From Lentinula raphanica (lineage: Eukaryota > Basidiomycota > Agaricomycetes > Agaricales > Omphalotaceae): a stretch of DNA of 64,000 bases. The DNA lies in assembly GCA_027919835.1 (NCBI GenBank), contig JANVFP010000016.1, positions 124,001-188,000 on the forward strand. Direction: 5' to 3'. Position 1 is the first letter of the stretch. Each line of letters begins with the position of its first letter. The notes under the pieces are model-generated. The model saw only the letters and a program-made list of their open reading frames with translations. It was not told where the DNA came from and made no database searches. Positions 46,031 through 57,663 of this stretch are shown in pieces. The position numbers were made by a program, and so were the translations under genes.

Positions 46031-46238
46031 TTTTCCATATTTTGGATTGTTTCATTGTGATGATATTTGTGCAATCAAATATTGTAACTATTGACAAGTA
46101 AGACTCCAGTTAAGCAGTAGATTATGTGTAAATCCTTCCCAAGTGAAAGAATGGAATCTTCCAATGAACAGTAACAGTATATTGATATTTGACTGATATT
46201 CAAACAGACTACAGCATAATATATATTTTTAAACATTG

Positions 46239-48655
46239 CTAATGGGCACCTTTTTCCTTTAGAAAAGCCACTATGCTTGGACCTTTGGTTTGATAGATGC
46301 AGTGTACAGCTGCTTGCATTGCAGTACCATATTCACCACCTTGAGCATTGACATCTGCACCTTTTTCAACCAAGAATTTTACAATTTCTAAGCTTCCCCA
46401 ATGTGCAGCTGCTTGCAATGCATTGCCATATCCACCACCTTCAGCATTGACATTTGCACCTTTTTCAACCAAGAATTTCACAATTTCTAACCTTCCCATA
46501 TATGCAGCTGCGTGCAATGCATTGCCAAAGTAACCACCTTGAGCATTGACATCTGCACCTTTTTCAACCAAGAATTTCACAATTTCTGAGCTTCCCCAAC
46601 GTGCAGCTGCTTGCAATGCATTTCCATAGAAACCACCTTGAGGATTGATATCTGCACCTTTTGTAATCAAGAATTTCACAATTTCTAAGATGCGCTGCTT
46701 GCAATACATTGCCATGTTCACCTCTTGTGGCATTCATATCTGCACCCTTTTCAAGAACATCTTGAACTATGTCCAGCTGGCCTCCACATGATGCCTTAAA
46801 AAGGCAGCTAGTATATAGATGATGTGCATTCTTCAGGTTGGCACTATGTGCAATCAATGATTTTAATGCATCCCAGCTGCTATTTTCTTTTATTGTAGCA
46901 TCAATTATGTTTATAAGAGATTCTTCTTCAAGTTGAATACCACCAGGATGTCCTACATTTCCTTTGACAATATATGAGTCCAACAACTTTTCAACAACAA
47001 CTGGGTTGTTATTCTGAAATGCTCTCATAAAGCACTTTTCTCCCAAAGAATTAGATAATAATGGTAACACATATTCATGATGATAAGATGTAATTTTCCA
47101 CCACTTCTGAATTATTGTTTCCCAAATATTCATGTCTGTATCTATACTTTTTGAGAAACTCTCACATATTAGTGTCTCAAGAGTATTGAGATGAGCTTGA
47201 AGCTGATGTATATAAGGTTGCATATATGTTCTTCTTTCCCATGGAAATTCCAGAGCAAGACAATTTTCAAAAAGTTCATGAAGAGACTGTGCTACTACTT
47301 TTTGAATTGATTGATTTGATGTAAATAAGCAAAGCCATGCTAAAATCTGTGCTAAGATTGCACTCTCCTGAGCTTCAGATGTAAAATGTGCTAGCTCAGC
47401 ATTCCTGAGAGTTCTCAATTGAAAAGATGGAAATTCTAAGTTCCACTCTAAGTTCCAGATTTTGCTGTTGACCCATTTCATATACCAGACAATGACAGCA
47501 ATCACATACTTCATATATCCACCTAAAGTAAACAGCAGTGGAATTCTGTATGGGCAATCCAGTTTAATAGAAGGCAGAATGATGCTTCCCAAATAAATAA
47601 TAAATGCGATGATTGTCACAGCAATAACAATCCAGGAAAGAGTGCTATGCAGTTCAAACACATATAAGGAGAAGCCAATCAGAAATAGCCCAAGTGACAT
47701 ATGAAGAATCAGTGGTAATATTCCAATAATCTCAGGGACCTTCCAATTGATTAATCCTGTATATCTGAAATGATGAATCATGGCTCTCTCTTTTGCATTC
47801 CCAGAAGGTAGATTTTCATATGCCTGAAGCCATTGTTTTACAAGGACTGATAAAAGTGCAGTAGCAAGGGAAAGTGCTAGACTTGTAAAAAATAAGCCAT
47901 TGATCCAGATATCATTTGTTCCAGGAGATCCATTTTGGAGATCCACTAAAGCTTTGGGAATAGAATTAATGGTAGTCATATTTCCTGCAGCCCTAAGCAA
48001 ATCTCTCTGCTCAAGCAAAAGCATAGCAGTAATCTTTCCAAAATCAGGCTGGAGTGAAGATATTGCAGCAATGATAAAAGATGTGACAACTGCAGAAAAG
48101 AGTGCAGCCTGTAATAAAGTTCAGTAAGCATGCATATGTCAATGAGCAAAAAACATACAAAAACCAAAAGTGCATCAATTGTATCTCTAAAGCCTGTTAT
48201 CATTTCAAGATCATGGCTCTCTGCTTCATCTAGATACACTTTCCAGACTCTGGCATTTTCTTTCATTTCATCACCTAAAGGATCAGGATCATATTTTTCC
48301 TCATAGTCATAGGACCTGCCTATGTTTTCAAATATAAATAAATTCTGTGATCAATAAAAAATGTCAAAATAACATACCACCCCTAGTAAATGAAGAATAA
48401 TAAGGGGGAATCAGATATCTACTCCTGGGACCAGACTCTTGATGTTCTTGAAATTGACCTTGATGAGCTGTAGTGTAAGCTCCTGAGAATTAGTATATAA
48501 CAGCTTGACAGATGTGAAACTGAAGATCACTTACTATGAGCAGATGCTGGAATAGCTCCTGGCTGAGGTGTATTCTCATTATGAAATCCAGGAGAAGATT
48601 CAGAAGGTATGTGAGTTGATTCTTGATCAGCTGCAGGAAAAGCAGTTGAAGACAT
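46239..48655 (-). pseudogene. DUF6535-ankyrin protein gene, frameshifted
   Basis: Exons 48535-48655, 48378-48482, 48159-48319, then a long exon from 48108. The N-terminal part leads to KENARVWKVYLDEAESHD and a DUF6535 membrane region with several helices, as in many Agaricomycete proteins of unknown role. A roughly 200-residue helical linker follows, then ankyrin repeats (GNALQAAA.WGS.EIVKFLVEKGADVNAQGG, five units). Near 46705 the frame breaks: the repeat reads GNVLQAA then shifts, as if about 10 nt of the repeat were lost, and the old frame ends at 46564. Exons and introns alike are almost free of CpG. The gene may still make a protein truncated before most repeats. Confidence 0.75.
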
Positions 48656-50049
48656 TCTGTAAAGCAGGGTTGGGCTGATTATTTCTTTCAAATTTGAGAG
48701 ATGTGTCAGAACAGAAGGGGGAAGGTCAAGGGAGCAATTTTGTCTTGCTTTTATGTTCCCCTACCCTGCCTCATGACAATCCTGGGAATTATGATTTATG
48801 AATTGTCTGACATGCTGAAATATGACAGGTTGATTGACAGACAGCTTGACTACTGATCAGGTGCACTGATGGTAATCATAGCATTGATAACATATTATCA
48901 GAATGGAATTGAGAATACAGCAGTGCTGGAAAGATTATGAAACACATGTCAGCAGACTTACATTGCTGATGACTGTGAGGAACATTGGCAAATCAAATGT
49001 ATGGAAAGTCATCAGCCGAACCTAGTTTTCCCTCTCCAGCACTCCCAGTGTTGTATTGCACTGGACAGTGCTGTCCAGCATTGAATGGATGCTGGACAGC
49101 ACTCAATATATTTGGTCAATATAATTGTGACATGATGTGAAAATCTAAGAATTTCTGAGTACTGCCAAGTACAAGCCAAGCCCAAACTGAATAATGCTGC
49201 GGAGTGCTATCCAACACTCAACTGGCTCTGTCCAGCAGCAACCTTGCTGGGAGTACTGGAGGCACTGGACAGCACTGGACAGCAGTACCTTGTTTTGCTG
49301 ATGTCAAGAGGATAGAGTGCAGTATCTGGTCAGGGTAAAATATTGTTGAAACAGAGAGAGCAAGGAGTTAGAGGAAAGAGAGAAGCATTAGTGGAGGAGG
49401 GGAAGTGAATCCAAACTTCCAACAAATGACTATCTATCATGAACTCTACTTCAGAAATCTAGTAGTCACAGCCTTCACTCTAATGAATGCTTGGACCAAG
49501 GTTGTGCATTGTTGACATCTCCATGACCTCATGGTTAGATACATATTCTTGAGCAATTGGGCATGCTGCATGATGCATGAAGAAACACATCAAACACCTA
49601 CTACCACCAGCAACAACCATCTCTTCAGATAGTGTGAGAGATGTTCAGCAATGTCAACTTAACTCAAGGTCAGATTGCAAGTACCAAGTTCTCAACTCAA
49701 GAGCTGCTCAATAGGTTCCACCATGTTCTGGCATGCACACTAAAGGTCTTTACAAGTTCTGGTCACTGGCTACTACCTGCTGGTTTGACCTGTGGGATTA
49801 CCTGCAGGTCATGGTTACCAGTTCCATGAGTCAGTTGCTGGTCACAGGCAGATTTTTGATGAGTTCAAACAACTGGCAGGTACCTGTGACCTGCCAACAT
49901 TTTATTGCCAGGGCACATAATAGAATAGAGGTGTTCATGAGTGCCACCCTATTGTACTTCCTACTTGTGATATAAGTATTGCAACTATACTTGGGTGTAA
50001 GCATTATAAATAAGGAAAGGTGTGACTCAACACATATTATATACATCAA
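48656..50049. other. CpG-poor, gene-free stretch with short inverted motifs
   Basis: No gene. It holds the CTGGACAG cluster (listed separately) and, at about 49770-49900, several ACCTG/CAGGT motifs including the inverted pair TGGCAGGT..ACCTGCCA. Confidence 0.45.
49061..49282. repeat. Cluster of CTGGACAG / CTGTCCAG motifs
   Basis: The octamer occurs at 49061, 49092, 49265 and 49275 on the plus strand and as CTGTCCAG at 49071 and 49228, six times in about 220 bp. The first pair forms a short inverted repeat. Random expectation for one octamer in 220 bp is far below one. Confidence 0.6.
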
Positions 50050-50127
50050 ATCTTGATAGTGAAGTGGTTAAAGGTGTTGACTCTCGAGTAAGTCCTTTAA
50101 CTTTCTTTAGAGTTCAATTCTTCCTGA
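50050..50127 (+). repeat. tRNA-derived, SINE-like sequence
   Basis: An A-box-like TAGTGAAGTGG (50057) and a B-box-like GTTCAATTC (50112) are spaced as in a type II tRNA (Ser or Leu). The region between them, GGTGTTGACTCTCGAG, resembles a serine tRNA anticodon arm. The acceptor and T stems do not pair well, so it is not a working tRNA gene. It fits the head of a decayed SINE. Confidence 0.45.
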
Positions 50128-50194
50128 TGGCAATTCTGTATAATGATAGTATGTCTATGTATTTTCACCTATTTTATTATATTCTTGCACAAAA

Positions 50195-50234
50195 TGCTTA
50201 GTCAGGAGACGAAATTTTGTCTCCTTACTAAGCA
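50195..50234. repeat. Hairpin, 16-bp stem with one mismatch
   Basis: TGCTTAGTCAGGAGAC, an 8-nt AT-rich loop, then GTCTCCTTACTAAGCA. It directly follows the SINE-like sequence. Confidence 0.65.
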
Positions 50235-50253
50235 AAATTCAAGGTTAAGGGCC

Positions 50254-50292
50254 ATGACATCATTGACTTTTTGTTGTTTTCAATGATGTCAT
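50254..50292. repeat. Hairpin, perfect 13-bp stem
   Basis: ATGACATCATTGA and TCAATGATGTCAT are separated by 13 T-rich bases. It lies 20 bp after the previous hairpin and 40 bp before the Gypsy LTR. Confidence 0.65.
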
Positions 50293-50332
50293 TGCACTCA
50301 ACTCATGCTACAGGCCTTCTGAGTTTGATTCC

Positions 50333-50919
50333 TGTTAGGACCGTGCCACCGACGGAGTCGGAGCTCCGATCAGAGACACAGAGGATTGTTGAACGTTAGT
50401 GTTGTTATTGAGCAACACCCTCGCCACGTTACCGTGTTCAACCAAGAGAGCAGAGGAGGACGAGTACAACGTGTACGAAGTCCGACGGAGGTTCGGAGTC
50501 GGCGATGATCAACGATCAAGACGACACCAAGAGCACAGAGGTGAGTGTTAACGTTAACGAGGTAATCCAAGTTGATATTAAAACTGAGGTATGTAAGTAT
50601 GTACAGGCTCCTTATATACTGTACGGATAGTCAGTCTAATCTAAAGTACAATAAGACGATACACATCTCGGTACTACAACATCGGAGGTGAGAAAGACAA
50701 TAAGCTATTGTAAAGTAAATCAATATAAAGGTCAGCTGAGCTGTCAGAGAATAAAACAATAAGATCATAATCAAGTATAAGACCAGACCGATGCGCCAAC
50801 GGAATCGGAAAGAGGGACAAGGCGGACACTGCTAGGCATGACTAGAGAGATTCAGGAAATCTCTAAGTCCAATTGCCGAGTGAAGCTCCGACGGAGCTCC
50901 GAGAATTATAGTCGTAACA
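50333..50919 (-). mobile_element. 3' LTR of a minus-strand Ty3/Gypsy element (587 bp)
   Basis: Read on the minus strand, the segment begins TGTTACGAC and ends CCTAACA (TGTTA..TAACA termini). Directly before it on that strand is a polypurine tract, AAGAGGGGGATAC (50920-50932), as expected upstream of a 3' LTR. GC-rich CCGACGG/CCGTCGG motifs are shared with the Gypsy pol at 60.8-64 kb. The 5' LTR and target-site copy would lie beyond the right edge of the window. No second LTR copy is available here to confirm the limits. Confidence 0.7.
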
Positions 50920-51132
50920 GTATCCCCCTCTTAGGCTTGAGCCCTCGAAAGCCAATGACATCATCACCACGATCAGATGACTAGGTTGATCCGATCACAT
51001 GACTCCGTCGGTCCGATTCTAGAACGATGGAATCGGGGTGCCCGATTTGGAAAAACGTTTTGATGGTGGTCTCAAATCCAAACGCGAATCGACCGGCCCT
51101 AAAGTAGCATGGTCCGTGCGCCGATCCAAAAG

Positions 51133-51140
51133 TATAAAAG
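51133..51140 (+). promoter_or_regulatory. TATA box (TATAAAAG) of the Zn-cluster gene
   Basis: It lies 54 bp upstream of the ATG at 51187, inside sequence that follows the Gypsy LTR and runs opposite to the Gypsy element. Confidence 0.5.
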
Positions 51141-51186
51141 CCGAAGGTGAATAAGGGACTTAGCCAAAATTTCCCTCTTCTCTACA

Positions 51187-52459
51187 ATGTCCCGACCCCG
51201 ACCTAACGTAAGCACCATTACGACAACCACCGCCATCGGTCGGGAGGAGGAGCTAGTCATTTTCCTACCTCGAAACCAAGAGACACCCGCCGAACGTCGC
51301 TGACGAGAGGCAGAGGAGGAGGAAGCGGCGCTACAGGAATTGCAACGACGGAGGGAAGAAAACCAACGCCGACGCGATGAGGAGGAGGCGGAGGAGAAAA
51401 GAAAGGAGGAAGAAGAAGCGGCACGCCGAGCGGAGGAGGAAAAGACCCAACGTGAGGCGGAGGAGGCCGCTGAAGCAGAACGCCGTCGGAAGGTGAAGGA
51501 AGGAAAGAAACGGAAGGCAGAGGAGGAGAAGGCCGGCAAGGCCAAGAAAGCCAAAGTCACTGACTCCGGTCAGGGGCCGTCGTCGGAGCAGCTTCGAGCT
51601 GCTCGACTTCGTCGGTTTTCAAGGACCTCGGTGAGTAACAAAATCCTTTATAGCTACCGACACTAACTTCCTTGTAGAATGCCTCTACCAGAGCATCTCC
51701 GACGGAGACAAACCAAGAAGCGGGACCATCTCGCACAAGGTATGTTCCTGAGTTTCCGTTTATTCCGTTTGTGGTAAGTTACTAATTTTCCTTCAATTCC
51801 GTTCCCTAACTTGAAGACAGAACGTCGGCACCGGTGGAGACCCAAGTGATGACGAATATCCGGGAGGGGACGACGGAGAGGACGACAGCTCAGACGACGA
51901 GCCGAATCCCAGCGGAGAGGAATCGCCGGAGGAAATCGGAGCATGCGAGAGGTGTATCCGGCTCGAACGAGCGGAGCAATGTGTTCCTCAGAAGAAGAGG
52001 AAGAACGCCACTGCCTGCCAACCCTGCCACGACAACAAGCAGCAGTGTACGTGGTCCGGTTCGATCGCCGCCGTCGCTCCGACTTGAAAATCCAAACCTC
52101 GAAAAGCCAAAGCTCCGGTACCTCGCTGAAAAGAAACCGACACCGCCTCCAGGTTGAATAACTTGGAGGTGGATATCCAAGCCCTCAAGGAGGGTTTCGT
52201 CGATATCGTCCAAGGCCAACATGAGATCCTGGAATTGGTCCGGGACTCCGCATCCAGCACCGACGGACGCCTACAGGCGATCGAGAGGAGGTTTTCAAAC
52301 CTCGAAGGAACTCTCGTTCACTTGATGAAGAAGGCTTTGGGGGTAGAAGAAGATGAAGAGGAGAACCAGGAGGAAGCCAAGGAAGCGCCGAAGGGATTGG
52401 ACTCGGAGGCACTGCGGGGATTGGTCCGTTTCCTCGACGCTGAAAGGTTGATTTTATGA
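51187..52459 (+). pseudogene. Transposon-associated Cys-cluster/coiled-coil protein with three TGA codons
   Basis: Exons 51187-51630, 51678-51739 and 51817-52459 give a 382-codon frame. Parts: a short N-terminus, a highly charged Glu/Arg/Lys coiled coil (about 40-125), an acidic linker, a cysteine cluster C-x2-C-x8-C-x13-C-x2-C-x6-C (CERC..CQPCHDNKQQC) and a C-terminal helical region (LEVDIQALKEGFVDIVQG). In-frame TGA codons stand at 51301, 52084 and 52129, each where an Arg (CGA) would fit the local sequence. I know similar cysteine-cluster proteins as multicopy genes in Agaricomycete genomes; their role is unclear. The start is supported by a TATA box. Confidence 0.68.
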
Positions 52460-53030
52460 TGAGGAATTGTACAATAACCTCGGAATTTTAGGGAAGCAGA
52501 AATTTTGGATATTTTCACCAGATTCAGAAAGAGGTTATGTAGCGGAAATCGAGCGATTATCTAATAAAGAAGACGCCTAACCTCGACAAGGAAATTTTCA
52601 TGAAAGTCGCAGGGATAATCTATAATATCCTCTGGCATTTAAGTCAGATAATTTCAAAAATATGCTGCAACTCGAAATGATAGCCAAATCATGATCATTT
52701 TTCAAAGATTTGCCCGGTATATTCGCCGATTTTATTGTAAATTCAAAGCCTGTAACCGCCTCATGGAAACAGTGAGGCTCTTCAAAATAATCTTGCCGAG
52801 GTAATGCGTACCGGATGTCGGGACGTCTAGACGTCTAGAGGTCCCCGACATCGGAATAGCAGTATATCGGGCCATCCCAGATATCGGAATGTCGGGTCGA
52901 AAACGTCGGGATGTCGGGATGTGTGATATCACTGATGTCGGAATGCGTGACATCAATGATTTCGGGGATGTCGGAACGTGATGGTTGAATACAGTTCAGT
53001 TCTCTGTTGACCTGCATCCGCCATGTCGAT
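52430..53030 (+). repeat. About 600-bp tail repeat, left copy
   Basis: Begins within the end of the Zn-cluster frame (CGGGGATTGGTCCGTTTCCT) and runs on through AACGCC..GACGCCTAACCT and CTCATGGAAACAGTGAGG. A subterminal array of GATGTCGGG-like units follows at 52810-52980. A diverged inverted copy lies at 59860-60490, about 65% alike by eye. Confidence 0.78.
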
Positions 53031-54217
53031 TTTCCACCACCCTGTCGGTTTTCCAGCTCCCTTCAATTGATTCATCAAGTATTGTACTCATGCTCGTAGG
53101 CGAATAAAACCAAATGCATCTGCAAACACTTTGTCTCGAAACCTGAGGTTTCTATCCTCTGACCCGTGGACCCGTGCTCGAAGTGCTCGAAGCAACCTTC
53201 TGGCTAATTATTGCTAATGGCAGAATCAGTCCGTCGTGCTAGAACTTCGGGTCATTCAATGAGGCATCATTGACTTGTCTCTGAATCTTACCTCGTTCAG
53301 CTCATTGGGGAAGCTCACGAAAATTCCGCGGTCCACCAAGGTTTGACATCGATGCTAATGTTCAAGGGTTTGCCTAGAGCAATCAACGACTAAAGATCAT
53401 TACACTCTATCTGATCCCATCGAATATGCCAGCGATATTTCTTCACCTCATCCAACCCGCTGTCTTCTTCTTCTTACTCTCAATGCTCTTTTGATAACTT
53501 GTCCCCTCCAGTGCACTTTGCGTCAGTTCACCATTTCAAAGGATGCCTAGACGGTCTTCTCGTATATTGCGCACTTTGTATCCGTATCGACGGTCGTGTT
53601 CCACATCTTTCGCGGACGGACAATGTTCTCGTTTCGAAATGTACCTTCGGCCGTTTCAAGCAACAGAAAACCACGACGCTATCAGTTTCTTCGCTTCTTC
53701 TGCTTTTGACGAACCAACTTCTCCACTCCAGTGTGCCGATACGTCGAGTTAGCGATGTCAACTTGGAGGATTTAGTACTGAGGCTGACTCAGGCACGGCT
53801 ACGGTGAGCTCAATTATTGACATCGGGTCCTGTTGAATCTCATCCTCGATTCCAGGCTTCCATGAAGATGACAAGCGTCAGCAGTGTCTTTACGACGTGC
53901 TAAGAATCTGCCTCCTTCCGCCTGCGCTTCCCTGCCCAAGGCACTCACCTGAGCCCCATCCCGGAGCTCTGAGTCGCATCGCCAGATTTAGTACAACGCC
54001 TGTCCTATCTGTTTGACGAACAAGCCAAACATCCCCGAATTCTTTCCCGGTTCACAATTTGTTCCAAAAGACAGCGCGCAATCCTCAAACGCCTTCGTGA
54101 TCAGTCCCAGCACACAGCATCTAGAGGTAAAAAACAAACGAAGGAACCCCATCGAGCTAATCTTGTATGAACCCAGATCTGCCAGCTCATTTGAATTCTG
54201 GCAGGATTGGCTGGTCT
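53031..54217. other. Inside the TE island, no supported gene
   Basis: Short frames at 53499-53807 on both strands overlap and are not supported. Confidence 0.35.
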
Positions 54218-56887
54218 TTATTGTAAAGGAATCCTGCGGCTGGTCTCAACACGGGTGGTAGCGCATTGGGATTCACGATTGAGGAAGCTCTCGAGCTAAA
54301 AGACTTTCACATGAACATGGAATAATCATTATTTGATCTCAGTGAGACAGGTTAGGATGAACATACCGCCTCACTGGCAGAGAGCTCTGAATCTGATGCT
54401 TGAGAGGTGGTATCCTGCTGAATTGAGCAACTGAGGGCAGAAAAATGTAGTAGAAGATGCTTACAGGCTCAACCGTTGGATTAGCGCCTACCCAGCCATC
54501 GGGTACTTGGTCATAGTTGAGGGCAGGAACTTCAGGTACTGCTTCCGGTACAGTTGACGAGCGCTGGACATCATAAGATCATGAAGATTACTACTAGTAG
54601 TGGAATTAGAACACTCACCCATTGCAGGATCTGTTTCACCATTTCCTGTTTATTTCCAACTCCAGTACGTAGTTTTAGCTCATAGCACAGATACCAGACG
54701 ACCTTCTTGTTTTCTTCCTCTAAGAGCTGCTGTAAGGAAGGAGGATTTGCTCGAATTTCATCCAAGAGACGGCGAAGGCTGGCCTTCGACAGCTTCCTTT
54801 GCTTCTCTGTGTCTGGGCAAATTCCATCGCCGCTGTTCTTCTCATGATTCACTCCCCATATTATACGGAGATGGGTCTGGAAAAGACCAAGGTATCCAAG
54901 ATGCATGTCATCAATGACGGTGTATGGAATGGGGTTCCAGTATGGCAGGCTCAACAGCTCAGTCCAACGGACTCCGTGATCTCGATATATTGCGTCGCGG
55001 CGCGATTGAGAGGCCTCTTTCCATTCTAAGGCAAGCAGCTTGTGTCTGTGAGGATCTCGCATGGGCCAAGTATCCGGTTCAAGGTTATGGATGTTCCCAA
55101 TTTGCAAAAGACATCGCCTACAAAAGTAGGTATGGTTGTGGGCAGCAAAACCAGAAATTTGAATCGCAGCTTCCGTGTCACACACCGTAGGAAGTAGCGC
55201 CATGAACACCTTGCGGCCAGTGCGATAGCGTGCAGTACGAGTGTAAGAGACTCCTTGCCAAAATGGGAGCAGTTGCTCGACCAACTTGCGCAAGGTATGG
55301 TTGATGTGATGTTGTTTTGGCTTCCCAGGAATCACAGTGACAAGACACATGTATTCTTGTCGATATCGAAGGTGCTCTGGTAGAGAAAGGATTACGATAT
55401 ACAGTGCTGTAGACTGTACTTGAGCGTGCGTTTCTTTCTGATAGAAAGGATTGAATCCATCGAACCCGAGGCTCAAGACAAGGCGCAGATCTGGGTTTCC
55501 AGATGGGCCGGTTTGGGGTATCGAGAACGGCTGCCCATCCGCGCCCTTGAGCTCGTGAAAGAAAATAGAATCTACAAAATCTTTGGCAGAGCCTGCTTCT
55601 GGTGGAAATGCATGTTGCTGATGCTCAGCAATCACGTCCTCGATACCAGGGATAGCCAGGATTCTCCCAATCCATGACTTCAAATCTTGGAAAACCTGTT
55701 TGCGGATTGGCGAAAGGAACGAACGGGCTGCCGTTCGAGAAGTTCGCCACAAGGTGGTTCCACACAACGGTGAGTCCGGGGATGACCTCTCTTCACAGAC
55801 GGGCAGAGAAGCGTTGTGTTTACGGGCGTTTTCGGCTTCGGTAAGCGCCTCCGCAGTGAAGGGATAAAGGGCATAGCATCGTGGACATAGGATCGACACG
55901 TGTAATGTAGGATTGAGGTCAAAGTGGTCGACGATAGTGTGAATATCCTTTGGGATCAGGATTGGCGCCTCGGATTGAATCCCATGCTTTTTTGCAAAGC
56001 CTCTGAGTATGCAGCGCAGCAATGCAATGTTTACGCGCATGCTACGCGTTGAGCTCCGGTTTCTTATATACATTATCAGGGCAGCAAGCAGAGTGGGCGT
56101 AGCATCTGTCGTATATCTCTGAGCAAAGTGAATACCTGAAGATTTCTCAGAAACTGCAATAACAATAGCATCAAGCACACGTACTGTTGTCGACAGTGGA
56201 TCCGTCATGTCCATCGGGATAAGCTTGTAATAACCACTGCCTTTCTTTCACACGGTGAATCTTGTTCAGTGCCTCGAGAAGCTCTTCCTCCAAATCTACC
56301 TCTCCCGATAAGCGCTGACTAGGAGGGAGGGAGGGAATCATTTGTAGTAGATGGGAGAACCTTGCTTCGGCATCCAAGAGGCAGTGGTTGGCTATTTTAT
56401 TCGTTTGCAAAGCGAAGTTGCCTGTGTTGACCTTTGGAAGTGTTTCAGGATCTGGAAACACGAAGGCAACTTCCGGAGAGGGGTTATTGACGAAGATCAG
56501 ACGAGTTTTGCAATCGTATATGTTGCCCAAACGTATAGATATCTCCGACACCACGCATTCCAACCAGCCGTCGGTCGTGTCGTCATCGGTTGAGCAAGAT
56601 CCTCGCACAGGGGGTGAGCCGCGATAGGAAGGATTCTCTGGGTATTGTGGTTGAGGAGCATTCGATTTGTCACTAGATTCTGTAGGAACCCCTACATCTC
56701 CAGATGACACGGAGGGGGTCCTGTTAAACCTGGTTAAAAATGTCCTCCTGAGACGCTCCCGATGTCGATGTTCCGTGAGAGCCGAATTCGAGATAAACAC
56801 TCCGTCTGGATTTTGTTTCAAGCAGTCTTGGCAACGGCACGGCTGAGGATCCAAATCATTCGAGCCAGCTCTACGGCGGCGACTCAT
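54218..56887 (-). pseudogene. Tnp2/Plavaka-type (CACTA-like) DNA transposase, frameshifted
   Basis: Frame 1 (56171-56887) holds an N-terminal CxxC zinc region (CRCQDCLKQ) and leads to RVKERQWLLQAYPDG. Frame 2 continues from about 56214 (STTVRVLDAIVIAV) to 54620. It carries family blocks SLGFDGFNPF, LPEHLRYRQEYMCLV, PLLPFW..YSRTARY-like YTRTARYRTGRK, FCRRCLLQIGNIHNL, LPYWNPIPYTVIDDMHLG and the domain end. The two frames overlap by 44 nt with no possible intron, so one base was gained or lost near 56200. Further exons at 54465-54563, 54367-54417 and 54218-54295 extend the C-terminus. The element is flanked by the inverted tails at 52430 and 59860. Confidence 0.82.
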
Positions 56888-57663
56888 TTGAGGAAAAGAG
56901 GTTCGGGTTCACAATGTTCAACGTTAGAGGGGGATACGAAGAGTTAGCACGCCAAAAGTAGTTCGAGTTGGAGGAGGTAGATGATGTGCATGATGGCCGG
57001 TTCATTAACCGATCGCTTATGGTCTTCCAAGCATTATTGTCTTCCTATCGTGGACATCAATGATCAAGCCTGACAAGAGCCTCAGTCAGATGCATATCGC
57101 ATTAGTCTGTCAAGAACTCACGTGAAATCGGTTTTCAGTATCTTCCATTGACGACGATGGAGCCAGTGAACGAAAGTTCGGACGATGAAACATCGAGCAC
57201 ATCTGTAGGTTGTCTCCTCTGCTTTCTAACACTGAGCTGACCAGCTGTAGCATTCCGTATGGTGGAAAAGGAAAATATATGATCATGCAATGTATCGTTT
57301 GGACAGTGACAGAATGATCCAGAAGATCTACCATGATCCAGACAGTGAAGAGCTGTAAGCCAGGGTATTGTTGCACGATCCTTGAGAATTACTGAGAGCG
57401 AATGCAGTAACGCTAAGACACGAGGACGGACAAAAACTCCCCCTCCAAGAGGCGGTCTCAAGAAATCCGAGAATTCTAGTATGTGACCTATGAGATTCTT
57501 TGTCTTTACTGAAGATCGTTGTATCATAGCATTCGTGAGAGATGGCGATAGAGGAAGCACTCCCATAAGCTTCAAACCTCTCGCACGCCCGGCGAAGTAC
57601 TTTGTGCAAGGAGCTTGTACGAGTAACATCACGAATGAGCCGTTTGGCCCAACAAAGTTGGAG
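56888..57663. other. No supported gene
   Basis: Two long overlapping minus frames (57110-57376 and 57135-57677) and a plus frame compete here. None is recognised. Confidence 0.35.

Noticed and set aside
50050..50127. Functional tRNA gene
   Set aside because: A and B boxes are present, but acceptor and T stems do not pair.
50333..50919. 5' LTR of a plus-strand element encoding the Zn-cluster protein
   Set aside because: The sequence after it on the plus strand is polypyrimidine (TATCCCCCTCTT), which is a polypurine tract on the minus strand, so it is a 3' LTR of a minus-strand element. The Zn-cluster gene has its own TATA box.
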